Source: a virus. Taken from it: a stretch of 23,372 bases of DNA. The stretch lies in the IMG/VR virus record IMGVR_UViG_3300020183_006139, positions 1 through 23,372 of that record, one strand, 5' to 3'. The notes under the pieces were generated by a model, which ran no database searches, had not been told where the DNA came from, and worked only from the letters and a program-made list of their open reading frames with translations. Positions 6,735 to 12,443 of this stretch are shown here, one piece after another (position 1 is the stretch's first letter; each line of letters opens with the position of its first letter). Position numbers and translations under genes: made by a program.

Positions 6735-7558
6735 GTGAATACCCGTTGAGAGTCTTGTCCCTCGGGGCGGGCGTACAGTCAACTGCGTTGTTGTTGATGA
6801 TGGTCAAAGGCGAACTCCCGAAGGCTGACCATGTTGTTTTCGCAGACACAGGATGGGAACCCAAGAGGGTGTATGCCCATCTCCAATGGCTCAGAGGAAT
6901 AATGGAAGAAAACGGGATGCCGTTCCACATCGTTTCTAAAGGCAACATCCGTGAAGACTTCCTTGCCGAAGGTAAACGGTATGCGTCTATGCCGTTACAC
7001 CTAACCAACGAAGAGGGCAATAAAGGCATGGTACGACGCCAATGTACGAGCGAATACAAACTGGGTCCGTTGATGAAGAAGCAACGAGAGTTGGCGGGAC
7101 TCAAGTCGGGGCAACGGTGTAAAGAGCATCGGATTACGACGGTTATCGGTATCTCGTACGACGAATCTCAGCGTATGCGAGACCCCGAGTTCTCGTGGAT
7201 TCGGAACGACTACCCGTTGGTGGATAATAAACTCACCCGTCAAGACTGTATTGATTGGTGCGAAAAAAACGGATACCCTCGCCCGCCAAGGTCTGCTTGT
7301 ATCGGATGCCCGTTCAAGAATCAAGACGAGTGGCGTCACCTCAAACAGAATCCCGAGGAGTGGGATGATGCGGTTGCGTTTGACCGTGACTTGCGAAGCA
7401 TCCCCCATGTCGCTCAACGGTTGAGAGGAACTGCCTACCTCCACTCTTCACGAGTCCCGTTGCCCGAAGCCGACCTGCGGACAGATTACGAGAAAGGCAT
7501 CCTTGACTTGTTCGGCGATAACTTCGGGCAAGAGTGCGAAGGTATGTGTGGCGTCTGA
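6731..7558 (+). CDS. PAPS-reductase-like PP-loop enzyme
   Basis: This 275-residue protein starts at GTG 6731 in a GTGA overlap. The N-terminal PP-loop SLGAGVQST (residues 10-18) marks the adenine-nucleotide alpha-hydrolase/PAPS-reductase superfamily. RRQCTSEYK (C105) and SACIGCPF (C190, C193) are conserved cysteine sites that in relatives can hold an Fe-S cluster. Phage versions are usually annotated as phosphoadenosine phosphosulfate reductase, but there is no surrounding sulfate-assimilation pathway. A sulfur-transfer or nucleic-acid-modification role is equally possible. It overlaps the ParB-domain gene by 11 nt, a pairing common in phages and plasmids. Confidence 0.85.
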   Translation: MSEYPLRVLSLGAGVQSTALLLMMVKGELPKADHVVFADTGWEPKRVYAHLQWLRGIMEENGMPFHIVSKGNIREDFLAEGKRYASMPLHLTNEEGNKGMVRRQCTSEYKLGPLMKKQRELAGLKSGQRCKEHRITTVIGISYDESQRMRDPEFSWIRNDYPLVDNKLTRQDCIDWCEKNGYPRPPRSACIGCPFKNQDEWRHLKQNPEEWDDAVAFDRDLRSIPHVAQRLRGTAYLHSSRVPLPEADLRTDYEKGILDLFGDNFGQECEGMCGV

Positions 7559-8327
7559 GTCAAACATCCACGAAAGCATCCGTCATCTAGCGGTAGACAT
7601 TACGAAACTTGTGCCACTTGACGGGAATCCCCGTAAGGGAAATGTTGATGCGATTATGGCATCGTACAAAGAGTTCGGTCGGGTGAAACCCGTAGTGGTG
7701 AAGAAGAACGATGACGGGACTTTGACAGTCATCGCAGGTAATCATCAGGTTGAGGCGTGTCGTCGCCTCGGTTGGAAAGATGTTGCCGTCGTTGAGTTTG
7801 ACGGTGATGATGCCCGTGCTATCGCTTTCGCCCTTGCCGATAATCGGACTACTGAGTTGGGGTTGGTGGATAACGACTTGTTGTTTGAGATGATGGAACA
7901 ACTCGGTGAGGATTACGACGAGTTGTTCGGGTCGTTGGGGTGGGATGAGTTTGAGTTCGCTTCGTTGGAGTCTGATTACGGCACTAGCGAGGATGACAAC
8001 ACTTTCATCCCTCCCGTGATGATAGAACCCACTACTCCCGTAGCACCCGTAGCACCCGTGATGCGTGTGGTGGAAACCGCTTCAGGTGACGGCGTTATTG
8101 CGCCTGCGGATACAGACATTGACAAGGCACTCACACAAGGCTCATCGGCAGTCGTTGGCAGTAGTGGTAGCCGTGCGGTGGTTCAGTACACACTTGTGTT
8201 TGATGACAGCGAGCAACAGCGTCGGTGGTATGACTTTGTGCGATGGCTGAAAGCGTCGCCTGCGTATGACGGTGATACTACGGCTCAGCGGATTCTGTCG
8301 TTTATTGACGCTCATAGCGAAATCTAA
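7548..8327 (+). CDS. ParB-like nuclease-domain protein
   Basis: Start GTG 7548 is preferred, with GAAGG five bases upstream and an 11-nt overlap with the PP-loop gene; a start 45 nt further upstream is in frame. The 259-residue protein has an N-terminal ParB/Srx-type domain: KLVPLDGNPRKGN, PVVVKKNDDGTLTVIAGNHQ, EACRRLGW and AFALADNRTTELG. This is followed by a helical section, a Pro/Val repeat linker (TPVAPVAPV), and a C-terminal domain with FDDSEQQRRWYDFVRWLKA. There is no ParA nearby, so it is more likely a phage DNA-metabolism or modification factor than a partition protein. Confidence 0.85.
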   Translation: MASESNIHESIRHLAVDITKLVPLDGNPRKGNVDAIMASYKEFGRVKPVVVKKNDDGTLTVIAGNHQVEACRRLGWKDVAVVEFDGDDARAIAFALADNRTTELGLVDNDLLFEMMEQLGEDYDELFGSLGWDEFEFASLESDYGTSEDDNTFIPPVMIEPTTPVAPVAPVMRVVETASGDGVIAPADTDIDKALTQGSSAVVGSSGSRAVVQYTLVFDDSEQQRRWYDFVRWLKASPAYDGDTTAQRILSFIDAHSEI

Positions 8328-8339
8328 CTGTGTAACACC

Positions 8340-8383
8340 CCACCCGTAAGGTGGTTGGTAACTACTAGCCCTACGAAAGTAGG
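8340..8383 (+). other. Two small hairpins in an intergenic gap
   Basis: CCACC (8340-8344) pairs with GGTGG (8350-8354) around a 5-nt loop. CCTAC (8370-8374) pairs with GTAGG (8379-8383) around a GAAA tetraloop of the GNRA class. They lie between ParB and the next gene, upstream of a weak GGAGAAAGCAAGG ribosome-binding region. They could be processing or translation-control structures. Confidence 0.45.
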
Positions 8384-8401
8384 AGAAAGCAAGGCAACGA
8401 A

Positions 8402-8650
8402 ATGGATGCAAGTTGGTTCATAGTGGAACTCCGAGCCACTATCACAAACGGCGCAAAGCAAACCGAGGACTACCACATTGAGTTTCTCAACTCAGAAGAG
8501 GAAGCACAGGGTTACGCAAAGCGGATGCTCGGACACGCCTCACGAAAAGGTGCGATGTCATCGGTCATCACACGAACAACCGTCTACTCCGCATCGTTGG
8601 ATGAGGGAGACTTCGTGAAAGATGAGATGCTCAACGACTATCGCTTGTGA
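8402..8650 (+). CDS. Small hypothetical protein
   Basis: An 82-residue product starts at ATG 8402, with AAGG 7 nt upstream. It reads like a compact alpha/beta protein (SWFIVELRATITNGAK, then EEEAQGYAKRMLGHA and VITRTTVYSASLDEGDF). There is no catalytic motif and no recognised family. It ends the rightward ParB block; a strong hairpin follows within 20 bp. Confidence 0.65.
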   Translation: MDASWFIVELRATITNGAKQTEDYHIEFLNSEEEAQGYAKRMLGHASRKGAMSSVITRTTVYSASLDEGDFVKDEMLNDYRL

Positions 8651-8664
8651 TGGTTGATAGGTGA

Positions 8665-8687
8665 CTACGGGAACTAGCAACCCGTAG
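8665..8687. terminator. Bidirectional hairpin between convergent genes
   Basis: CTACGGG (8665-8671) and CCCGTAG (8681-8687) form a 7-bp perfect stem with a 9-nt loop. It lies between the stops of the rightward small gene and the leftward gene at 8701. There is no T-run, so termination may be Rho-dependent or weak. Confidence 0.5.
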
Positions 8688-8700
8688 CCACCCGTAGACC

Positions 8701-9396
8701 TCAGTTCAGATTCGGGTTATCGTCATCGTTCTTACTGCGAATCTCAGATAGGTATGCGATAGCGTCACGCAAACCTTTCTCCTCAATGAGTTCTTTTACC
8801 GCCTCAACATAGACTCGCCCCTCTGCGCTATCCAACTCCTCACGACAGTAGTTAGCAAACGACTTGAGTATCTCTATGCCTCGCCCACCTACCCGTGCGA
8901 GTGTCTCAAACCCTTCGGGTGTTGTCGGTGCGAACACTTCCTGAAACTCGGGTCGCCCCTTGTCGTCATAGCCAAACGGTGTGAATTGTGTGAGTGAGTC
9001 ACCTTCCCAAGTTATTGTTGAGATAGCGAAACCCTCAATGACCTCGCTCAACGGATTCTCTTTGTAATCTTTCTCAAGGTCACCGTGCTCATACTTGCCG
9101 ATGTCAAAGCGTTCTAGGTTCGTTCGCATAAACGCTTCAGTTATGAAGGTGAGGTTATGCCAATAGATGAAACCTGCCTGCGCTATGTTGCTCAGTATCT
9201 GAGGTAGATGGTCAATGGGGTTGCCTTTGAGTGTGTTCTCTACACCTACGAAATCGTGTTTGTAACCTAGCAACACCATTGAGTTGGTGTCTGCTACACC
9301 TTTCGCTTTGCGACATACTTCAGTCTTACGAAGTATCGCTATGTCACGAGCACGATTAGTTATGTTCTGACAGTTGTTGTAATAGTTGTTGCTCAC
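8701..9396 (-). CDS. Hypothetical phage protein
   Basis: A GTG start at 9396 gives 231 residues. The protein has an Asn/Tyr-rich N-terminus (SNNYYNNCQN), a middle section with FIYWHNLTFITEAFMRTN, and an acidic C-terminus (KNDDDNPNLN). No catalytic or binding motif is recognised. A good promoter (TTGACA-17-TACACT) lies 42 nt upstream of the GTG, which leaves an AAC-rich 5' leader and is compatible with a normal rather than leaderless start. It sits at the edge of the repeat-rich hub. Confidence 0.65.
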   Translation of the reverse strand: MSNNYYNNCQNITNRARDIAILRKTEVCRKAKGVADTNSMVLLGYKHDFVGVENTLKGNPIDHLPQILSNIAQAGFIYWHNLTFITEAFMRTNLERFDIGKYEHGDLEKDYKENPLSEVIEGFAISTITWEGDSLTQFTPFGYDDKGRPEFQEVFAPTTPEGFETLARVGGRGIEILKSFANYCREELDSAEGRVYVEAVKELIEEKGLRDAIAYLSEIRSKNDDDNPNLN

Positions 9397-9438
9397 TTGT
9401 GTACCTGCTAGTTGTTAGTTGTTGTTACTCTCACTAAT

Positions 9439-9467
9439 AGTGTAATGAAAGAATAAGATGATGTCAA
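9439..9467 (-). promoter_or_regulatory. Sigma70-type promoter for the leftward gene at 9396
   Basis: Minus strand: TTGACA (9467-9462), 17-bp spacer, TACACT (9444-9439). It is embedded in the repeat-rich gap, so the nearby repeats could be its operators. Confidence 0.65.
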
Positions 9468-9477
9468 TAGTGTGAGA

Positions 9478-9582
9478 TGAGATGGTATCTATGGGGTAAT
9501 GGTAGTAATGAGTGAGAGTAATGAGTGAGAGTAATGAGAGTAGTGATAGTAGTGAGAGATGATAGTGAGATGGTATCTATGA
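9478..9582. repeat. GA/GT-rich tandem and direct repeats
   Basis: The 16-mer TGAGATGGTATCTATG occurs at 9478-9493 and 9566-9581. Between the copies, the 13-bp unit AGTAATGAGTGAG is tandemly repeated from 9504. It decays into 9-bp units (AGTAATGAG, AGTAGTGAT, AGTAGTGAG) up to about 9556. No gene is seen between 9397 and 9718. Confidence 0.8.
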
Positions 9583-9636
9583 GGTGATAGTAATAGTTAC
9601 CCGTAGTCACCCGTAGCCTCTGCGACTCGCTCAACG

Positions 9637-9715
9637 GCGATGACTATGCGATGACCGCACGATGACTGTGCGATGACTATGCGATGATACGATGACTATG
9701 CGATGAGACGATGAC
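9637..9715. repeat. Array of 11-bp iteron-like repeats
   Basis: Eight GATGA cores start at 9639, 9650, 9661, 9672, 9683, 9691, 9702 and 9710, so the spacing is 11,11,11,11,8,11,8 bp. The best unit is GATGACTATGC. An 11-bp period matches one helical turn and cannot be a codon repeat. The array abuts the stop of the small leftward gene at 9719. Iteron origin, operator array or parS-like centromere are the possible roles. Confidence 0.8.
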
Positions 9716-9718
9716 GAT

Positions 9719-9880
9719 TCACTTGCGTCTATCCAAACGATACGCTTCACGCAACGCTTCACTCTTACTATTCCACTTAGACACACGACAATAACGATTA
9801 CGAGTGTCTACAACAAACCACTTACCTCGCTCTTCATGACAAGGTGCGATGTCGTAACGATAATCATAATAAACGGTCAT
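9719..9880 (-). CDS. Small basic hypothetical protein
   Basis: The ATG at 9880 gives 53 residues rich in Tyr, Arg and Lys (TVYYDYRYDIAPCHEERGKW near the N-terminus, ending YRLDRRK). A TTG at 9901 would add seven residues, but the ATG lies 9 nt after the -10 box of a consensus promoter. The WFVVDTRNRYCRVSKWNSK centre reads like a small beta-sheet protein. No family is recognised. It lies between the iteron array and the SOS-box region, so a replication or regulatory role is plausible but unproven. Confidence 0.55.
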   Translation of the reverse strand: MTVYYDYRYDIAPCHEERGKWFVVDTRNRYCRVSKWNSKSEALREAYRLDRRK

Positions 9881-9889
9881 ACAACAAAC

Positions 9890-9918
9890 AGCATACAACA
9901 AACTTCATAAGATGTCAA
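9890..9918 (-). promoter_or_regulatory. Near-leaderless promoter for the 53-aa gene
   Basis: Minus strand: TTGACA (9918-9913), 17-bp spacer, TATGCT (9895-9890), then 9 nt to the ATG at 9880. The three SOS boxes lie about 45-95 bp upstream of its -35. Confidence 0.65.
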
Positions 9919-9923
9919 GTCAA

Positions 9924-9957
9924 ACGAAACAAACGAAACGAACGAAACGAACGAAAC
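9924..9957. repeat. 9-bp tandem repeats
   Basis: ACGAAAC occurs at 9924, 9933, 9942 and 9951, an exact 9-bp period with unit ACGAAACRA. The run leads directly into the first SOS box, whose left arm (ACGAAC) looks like a variant of the same unit. Confidence 0.75.
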
Positions 9958-9961
9958 AAAA

Positions 9962-10014
9962 CGAACACATGTTCGCTACGAACACATGTTCGCTACAAGG
10001 CGAACACATGTTCG
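9962..10014. promoter_or_regulatory. Three tandem SOS (LexA) boxes
   Basis: The 14-mer CGAACACATGTTCG occurs identically at 9962-9975, 9979-9992 and 10001-10014. It fits the Gram-positive/actinobacterial LexA box CGAAC-RNRY-GTTCG exactly, and the third copy has 7-bp arms (GCGAACA/TGTTCGC). The first two are a 17-bp tandem duplication. The nearest recognised promoter points left to the 53-aa gene. A rightward transcript is also possible but no good promoter was recognised. Confidence 0.8.
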
Positions 10015-10110
10015 CCCCCCTCTCAAACTAATAGACGGGACTGCGACCTGCGGGCTCGGGCAGGGCGTCGTGGGCAGGTGTGCGCCAAATTTTTGGTGGT
10101 GTGTGTGGTG

Positions 10111-10139
10111 TTTATTTTGTGGAGTTGGGGAGTGTGGGG
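10111..10139. repeat. TTTATTTTGT-N6-GGG intergenic motif, first copies
   Basis: TTTATTTTGT at 10111-10120 is followed by a GGG-containing block at fixed distance. A degenerate copy (TTTGTTTTGT) lies at 10148-10157. Further exact copies of the 10-mer occur at 10751, 13187 and 14465. Confidence 0.6.
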
Positions 10140-10162
10140 GTGATGTATTTGTTTTGTGGGTG

Positions 10163-10213
10163 TCGGGGACTTGAACCCCGATGTCTGCCAGCCACCCTGC
10201 CGAATTAGTCGGC
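10163..10213 (-). other. tRNA T-arm-like hairpin plus second hairpin
   Basis: On the minus strand, CGGGG-TTCAAGT-CCCCG (within 10181-10163) is a perfect T-arm with a canonical TTCAAGT loop, followed by ACACCCA. No matching acceptor, D-arm or anticodon arm was found upstream, so it is not an intact tRNA. A second hairpin, GCCGA-N5-TCGGC (10213-10199), contains the stop codon of the adjacent leftward gene. It could be a tRNA-derived attP remnant or a terminator pair. Confidence 0.4.
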
Positions 10214-10492
10214 GTCTCTTGTGCGGGAATAGGGGAATCCTTCCATAGAGTCGTGGTCTGCCCATTCGTAGTAGCCACACGCTTCTCTAAAGAGTTCACT
10301 TCGGGTTTCCCGCGGGTGTTTACCCTCATCTTCTCTGTAATAGTTGTCGTCAATCGCGTTACTTATTGATTGAACTATCGCACAGACCGTCCATCGGTCT
10401 AACGCCTGCCGATACAACTCCTCCCAAATAGCGTCCGCTATGTGTTGTATTGGCAGACTGCCCTTGACCTCTGCTCGTGTTGGTTTATTCAT
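10205..10492 (-). CDS. Hypothetical protein with upstream leader ORF
   Basis: A 95-residue acidic product starts at ATG 10492. It has a helical region, PIQHIADAIWEELYRQALDRW, then VCAIVQSISNAIDD and an Arg/Asp-rich tail (SRTRDAD). No family is recognised. The ATG overlaps the stop of a 13-codon upstream ORF (TAATG). A consensus promoter reads through both. Downstream are the T-arm-like hairpins. Confidence 0.6.
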   Translation of the reverse strand: MNKPTRAEVKGSLPIQHIADAIWEELYRQALDRWTVCAIVQSISNAIDDNYYREDEGKHPRETRSELFREACGYYEWADHDSMEGFPYSRTRDAD

Positions 10493-10533
10493 TATTGCTG
10501 TTCTTCTTTCTGCCGATGTTTCGGCGTTGTCAT
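10492..10533 (-). CDS. Possible 13-aa leader peptide (uORF)
   Basis: ATG 10533 opens MTTPKHRQKEEQQ and ends in a TAA that shares a base with the next ATG. The first codon lies about 12 nt after the -10 box, so it would be the first translated element of the message. It has no stall motif I can recognise; it may simply recruit ribosomes for the downstream gene. Confidence 0.4.
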   Translation of the reverse strand: MTTPKHRQKEEQQ

Positions 10534-10545
10534 TGTTATGGTATA

Positions 10546-10574
10546 AGGCTACAGTCCGCCGCGGCGTTTGTCAA
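10546..10574 (-). promoter_or_regulatory. Sigma70-type leftward promoter
   Basis: Minus strand: TTGACA (10574-10569), 17-bp spacer containing the GC palindrome CGCCGCGGCG, then TAGCCT (10551-10546). A T5A8T6 tract at 10577-10595 lies just upstream and may act as an UP-like or curved element. Confidence 0.6.
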
Positions 10575-10627
10575 CCTTTTTAAAAAAAATTTTTTGGGTT
10601 TGTCGGTGTCTTTTTGGGAGGTTTTAT

Positions 10628-10727
10628 ATATGCGTTCTGTATTGCGTATATGCGCTCTGTATTACACCAGAGGGGTCTGGTAAAATGTATATTCGCTCTG
10701 CATTATGCCAGAGGGGTCTGGTAAAAT
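10628..10727. repeat. Helically phased direct repeats with hairpins
   Basis: ATATGCGYTCTGTATT-type units start at 10628, 10648 and 10689 (20 and 41 bp apart). CCAGAGGGGTCTGGTAAAAT (20 bp) occurs at 10667-10686 and 10708-10727, 41 bp apart; each forms a CCAGA/TCTGG hairpin. A perfect palindrome, CGGCGCGCCG, follows at 10741-10750. The gap 10534-10795 otherwise holds no supported gene beyond the leftward promoter. Confidence 0.75.
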
Positions 10728-10750
10728 TTTGTGTTGGTGTCGGCGCGCCG

Positions 10751-10779
10751 TTTATTTTGTGAAGTTTGGGACTGTTGGG
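10751..10779. repeat. TTTATTTTGT-N6-GGG motif copy
   Basis: TTTATTTTGT, then GGG at the same offset and ACTGT, 36-45 bp before the start of the degenerate methyltransferase ORF. Confidence 0.55.
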
Positions 10780-10795
10780 CTAGTGTTTGGGGGTG

Positions 10796-11470
10796 ATGGT
10801 TCAGTGTGTGGTGTCTGTTGTGCCTCACAGTTTTGGGGGGTCGGTTGATGGGTGTGTGAACGGTGTGGTTGATGTGTTTTCTGATGTGTGGGAACGGTTG
10901 TCTGTGGATGGTGTGGTGTGGTTGGCGGTTGATGATGTTGTTGGGGATGACGGGGTTTTGGGTTTGCCGTGGCGGGTTGGTTTCGGTTTGCAGAAGTGGG
11001 GTTGGTGGTTGCGTCAGGATGTGGTGTTGGTGTCGGAGGGGGTTGTTGATGGTGAGGTAGTTCGGTTGCATCGGTATTTGTTTTTGTTGTCTAAGGGGCG
11101 CGGCTATTTTTTTAATAGTTTGGCGATTTCTGAGCGTGCGAAAACGAAACCTGGGGCTACTTGGTTGGAGCGCAAAGCGGCGGGGGCTACGGCGGGGAAT
11201 GTGATTGTTGATGATGGTAGGCGTAATGGGACGCAGAGGGTGGTGCATGGGAAAGGTGTTTCTTCTAATTTGACGCGTCAGGATGGTTTGCGTAATCGGC
11301 GGTCGGTATGGTTTTTGGGTGGTGGTGGAGTGGGGTTGTCTGCTGATGCTGTGGATTTGTGTGTGAAGTCGGGTTCTCGGGTTGGGGATGTTGTGTGGGA
11401 TGTATTCGGGGTTGGTGACGTGGAGGGGGTTGTTGTTGGGTTGGGGCGGCGTTTCGTTTCAGGTTTTTAA
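10796..11470 (+). CDS. Degenerate DNA methyltransferase-like protein
   Basis: An ATG at 10796 gives 224 residues that align in order with the full-length methyltransferase at 20902. VQCVV matches IHCVV, and GLPWRVGFGLQKWGWWLRQD matches GIPWRVALALQQDGWFLRQD. YLFLLSKGRGYFF matches YIFLLTKKANYFF, LRNRRSVW matches FKNKRSVW, and DVFGVGDVEG matches DTFFGSGTTG. Both diagnostic sites are changed: TSPPY is replaced by SVVPH, and FGSGTT by FGVGDV. The WHKPNPMPES loop is also lost. It is therefore probably catalytically dead or repurposed, although the frame is intact. Composition is extremely GT-rich. It faces a leftward methyltransferase/nuclease operon. Confidence 0.65.
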   Translation: MVQCVVSVVPHSFGGSVDGCVNGVVDVFSDVWERLSVDGVVWLAVDDVVGDDGVLGLPWRVGFGLQKWGWWLRQDVVLVSEGVVDGEVVRLHRYLFLLSKGRGYFFNSLAISERAKTKPGATWLERKAAGATAGNVIVDDGRRNGTQRVVHGKGVSSNLTRQDGLRNRRSVWFLGGGGVGLSADAVDLCVKSGSRVGDVVWDVFGVGDVEGVVVGLGRRFVSGF

Positions 11471-11496
11471 GATTGTTGAGCGAGGTGTTTTGCGTT

Positions 11497-12018
11497 CTAG
11501 ATTTTGGTGAGTTGGTGTTCTTTTAGTACGAGGCGCGGTCCGTGTCCGAAGTCGGCGTGTTCGGCGTTTGCGAAGAAGTTTTCGCGTGTGGTTCCGCCAA
11601 GTATTTGGAATTGTGTGTTCGTGCCGATGTTTTCTAGTTGTGTGGATGGTTGATTGCACCATACGACTAGGCATTGTTCTGTTTCGGGTTTCCATAGCCC
11701 GTAGTTGCAGTGCTTTGGGTCGTTGATGATGAGTATTTTGCGGGTTGAGGTTTTGATTTCTGTGCTTTTGCCGTTGATGGTGGTGTCGTGTCCGTGGTCT
11801 GCCCCGATGTAGATGTCCCAATCAACGGTGGTTCCGTAGTGGCGGGCGGTGATTACTTCTCCTGCTTTGCCCATCATGATGATGCCCTTGGGGGTCATGG
11901 TGGCGGTGTATTTGCGGTCGGTGACTTTGTGTTGGCGTTTGTTTTCGTAGCAGTCGTTGACCCATTTGCGTAGGTATATGACTTCTTTGGCGGTGAGACG
12001 CATTATCGGGTAGGTCAT
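11497..12018 (-). CDS. PD-(D/E)XK-type nuclease, possible restriction endonuclease
   Basis: The 173-residue protein starts at ATG 12018 in an ATGA overlap with the upstream gene. It shows the PD-(D/E)XK pattern: MGKAGEVITARHYG (E54 on a leading helix), an acidic residue at D78 in HGHDTTINGK, then E87-x-K89 in STEIKTST, followed by a hydrophobic strand, KILIIND. This fold is shared by restriction enzymes and by phage DNA-processing nucleases. Its place two genes downstream of a methyltransferase favours a restriction role. No recognised enzyme specificity can be assigned. It ends the operon, 26 bp from the convergent degenerate methyltransferase gene. Confidence 0.7.
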   Translation of the reverse strand: MTYPIMRLTAKEVIYLRKWVNDCYENKRQHKVTDRKYTATMTPKGIIMMGKAGEVITARHYGTTVDWDIYIGADHGHDTTINGKSTEIKTSTRKILIINDPKHCNYGLWKPETEQCLVVWCNQPSTQLENIGTNTQFQILGGTTRENFFANAEHADFGHGPRLVLKEHQLTKI

Positions 12019-12443
12019 TGTGGTTGGTCGTATTTCGGGTTGAGCATCATGTCCATTACTTCGTGTTGTTCAAGGATAAAGCCCTTGGCGGGGTTGTCGC
12101 TTTTGGGTGCAAAGTTTTGTTTGTTCTTTTCATTGAATCGTTCGGGGTGCGCCCGCATATAGCGTTTCATACGGGCGGTTTTTATCATGAGGAATGTACC
12201 GTCTAGGTGGTATTGGTAAACCCACCATTTCGCGGTGGTGATGTTGATGCCCGATTTTTTCCAACCTTCGTTGCGTGGATTTTGGTCGGTTTCTATGGCG
12301 ATTCTGCCGTTGCGGTAGCGGTCTGTTTTGATTTCTATTGAGCCGCTGTTGGCGTCATTGAGGAAATCGCGAATGATTTGTTCCCCGTTTTCTCCGTGTT
12401 GGAGGTCTTTCAAGAAGTTTGGTGGTATGTCGTATTCTCTCAT
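12015..12443 (-). CDS. Second PD-(D/E)XK-like nuclease
   Basis: The ATG at 12443 overlaps the methyltransferase stop as ATGA and gives 142 residues. It carries HGENGEQIIRDFL (E18/E21 helix), then D30 and E37-x-K39 in GSIEIKTDRYRNGRIAIE, an arrangement typical of compact PD-(D/E)XK enzymes. The following WKKSGINITTAKWWVYQY resembles the core strand/helix region in such nucleases. It differs clearly from the nuclease encoded immediately downstream, so the two could form a heteromeric endonuclease or act separately. Its position between a methyltransferase and another nuclease is the strongest clue to its role. Confidence 0.65.
   Translation of the reverse strand: MREYDIPPNFLKDLQHGENGEQIIRDFLNDANSGSIEIKTDRYRNGRIAIETDQNPRNEGWKKSGINITTAKWWVYQYHLDGTFLMIKTARMKRYMRAHPERFNEKNKQNFAPKSDNPAKGFILEQHEVMDMMLNPKYDQPQ

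Noticed and set aside
7548-8327. A ParABS partition locus
   Set aside because: No ParA ATPase is encoded nearby; phage ParB-like nuclease domains commonly occur without one.
9478-9957. CRISPR array
   Set aside because: Repeat units are 8-16 bp, mostly contiguous, and there are no spacers of uniform length or cas genes.
9844-10143. A rightward ORF with Arg-Asn-Glu repeats
   Set aside because: The repeats are just the 9-bp ACGAAACRA units read in frame, and it overlaps the SOS boxes and promoter.
10155-10240. A complete tRNA gene
   Set aside because: Only a T-arm is credible; no complementary acceptor strand, D-arm or anticodon loop with T33 was found.
10477-10762. Short hydrophobic rightward ORFs
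   Set aside because: They run through the leftward promoter and direct repeats and show no ribosome-binding site or protein-like pattern.
10703-11248. A 181-codon leftward ORF rich in His, Pro, Gln and Thr
   Set aside because: It is the antisense of the GT-rich degenerate methyltransferase gene, which has recognisable homology.
11459-11821. A leftward Arg/His/Thr-rich ORF
   Set aside because: It is a shifted frame of the PD-(D/E)XK gene at 11497-12018, which has the catalytic motifs and an ATGA overlap.
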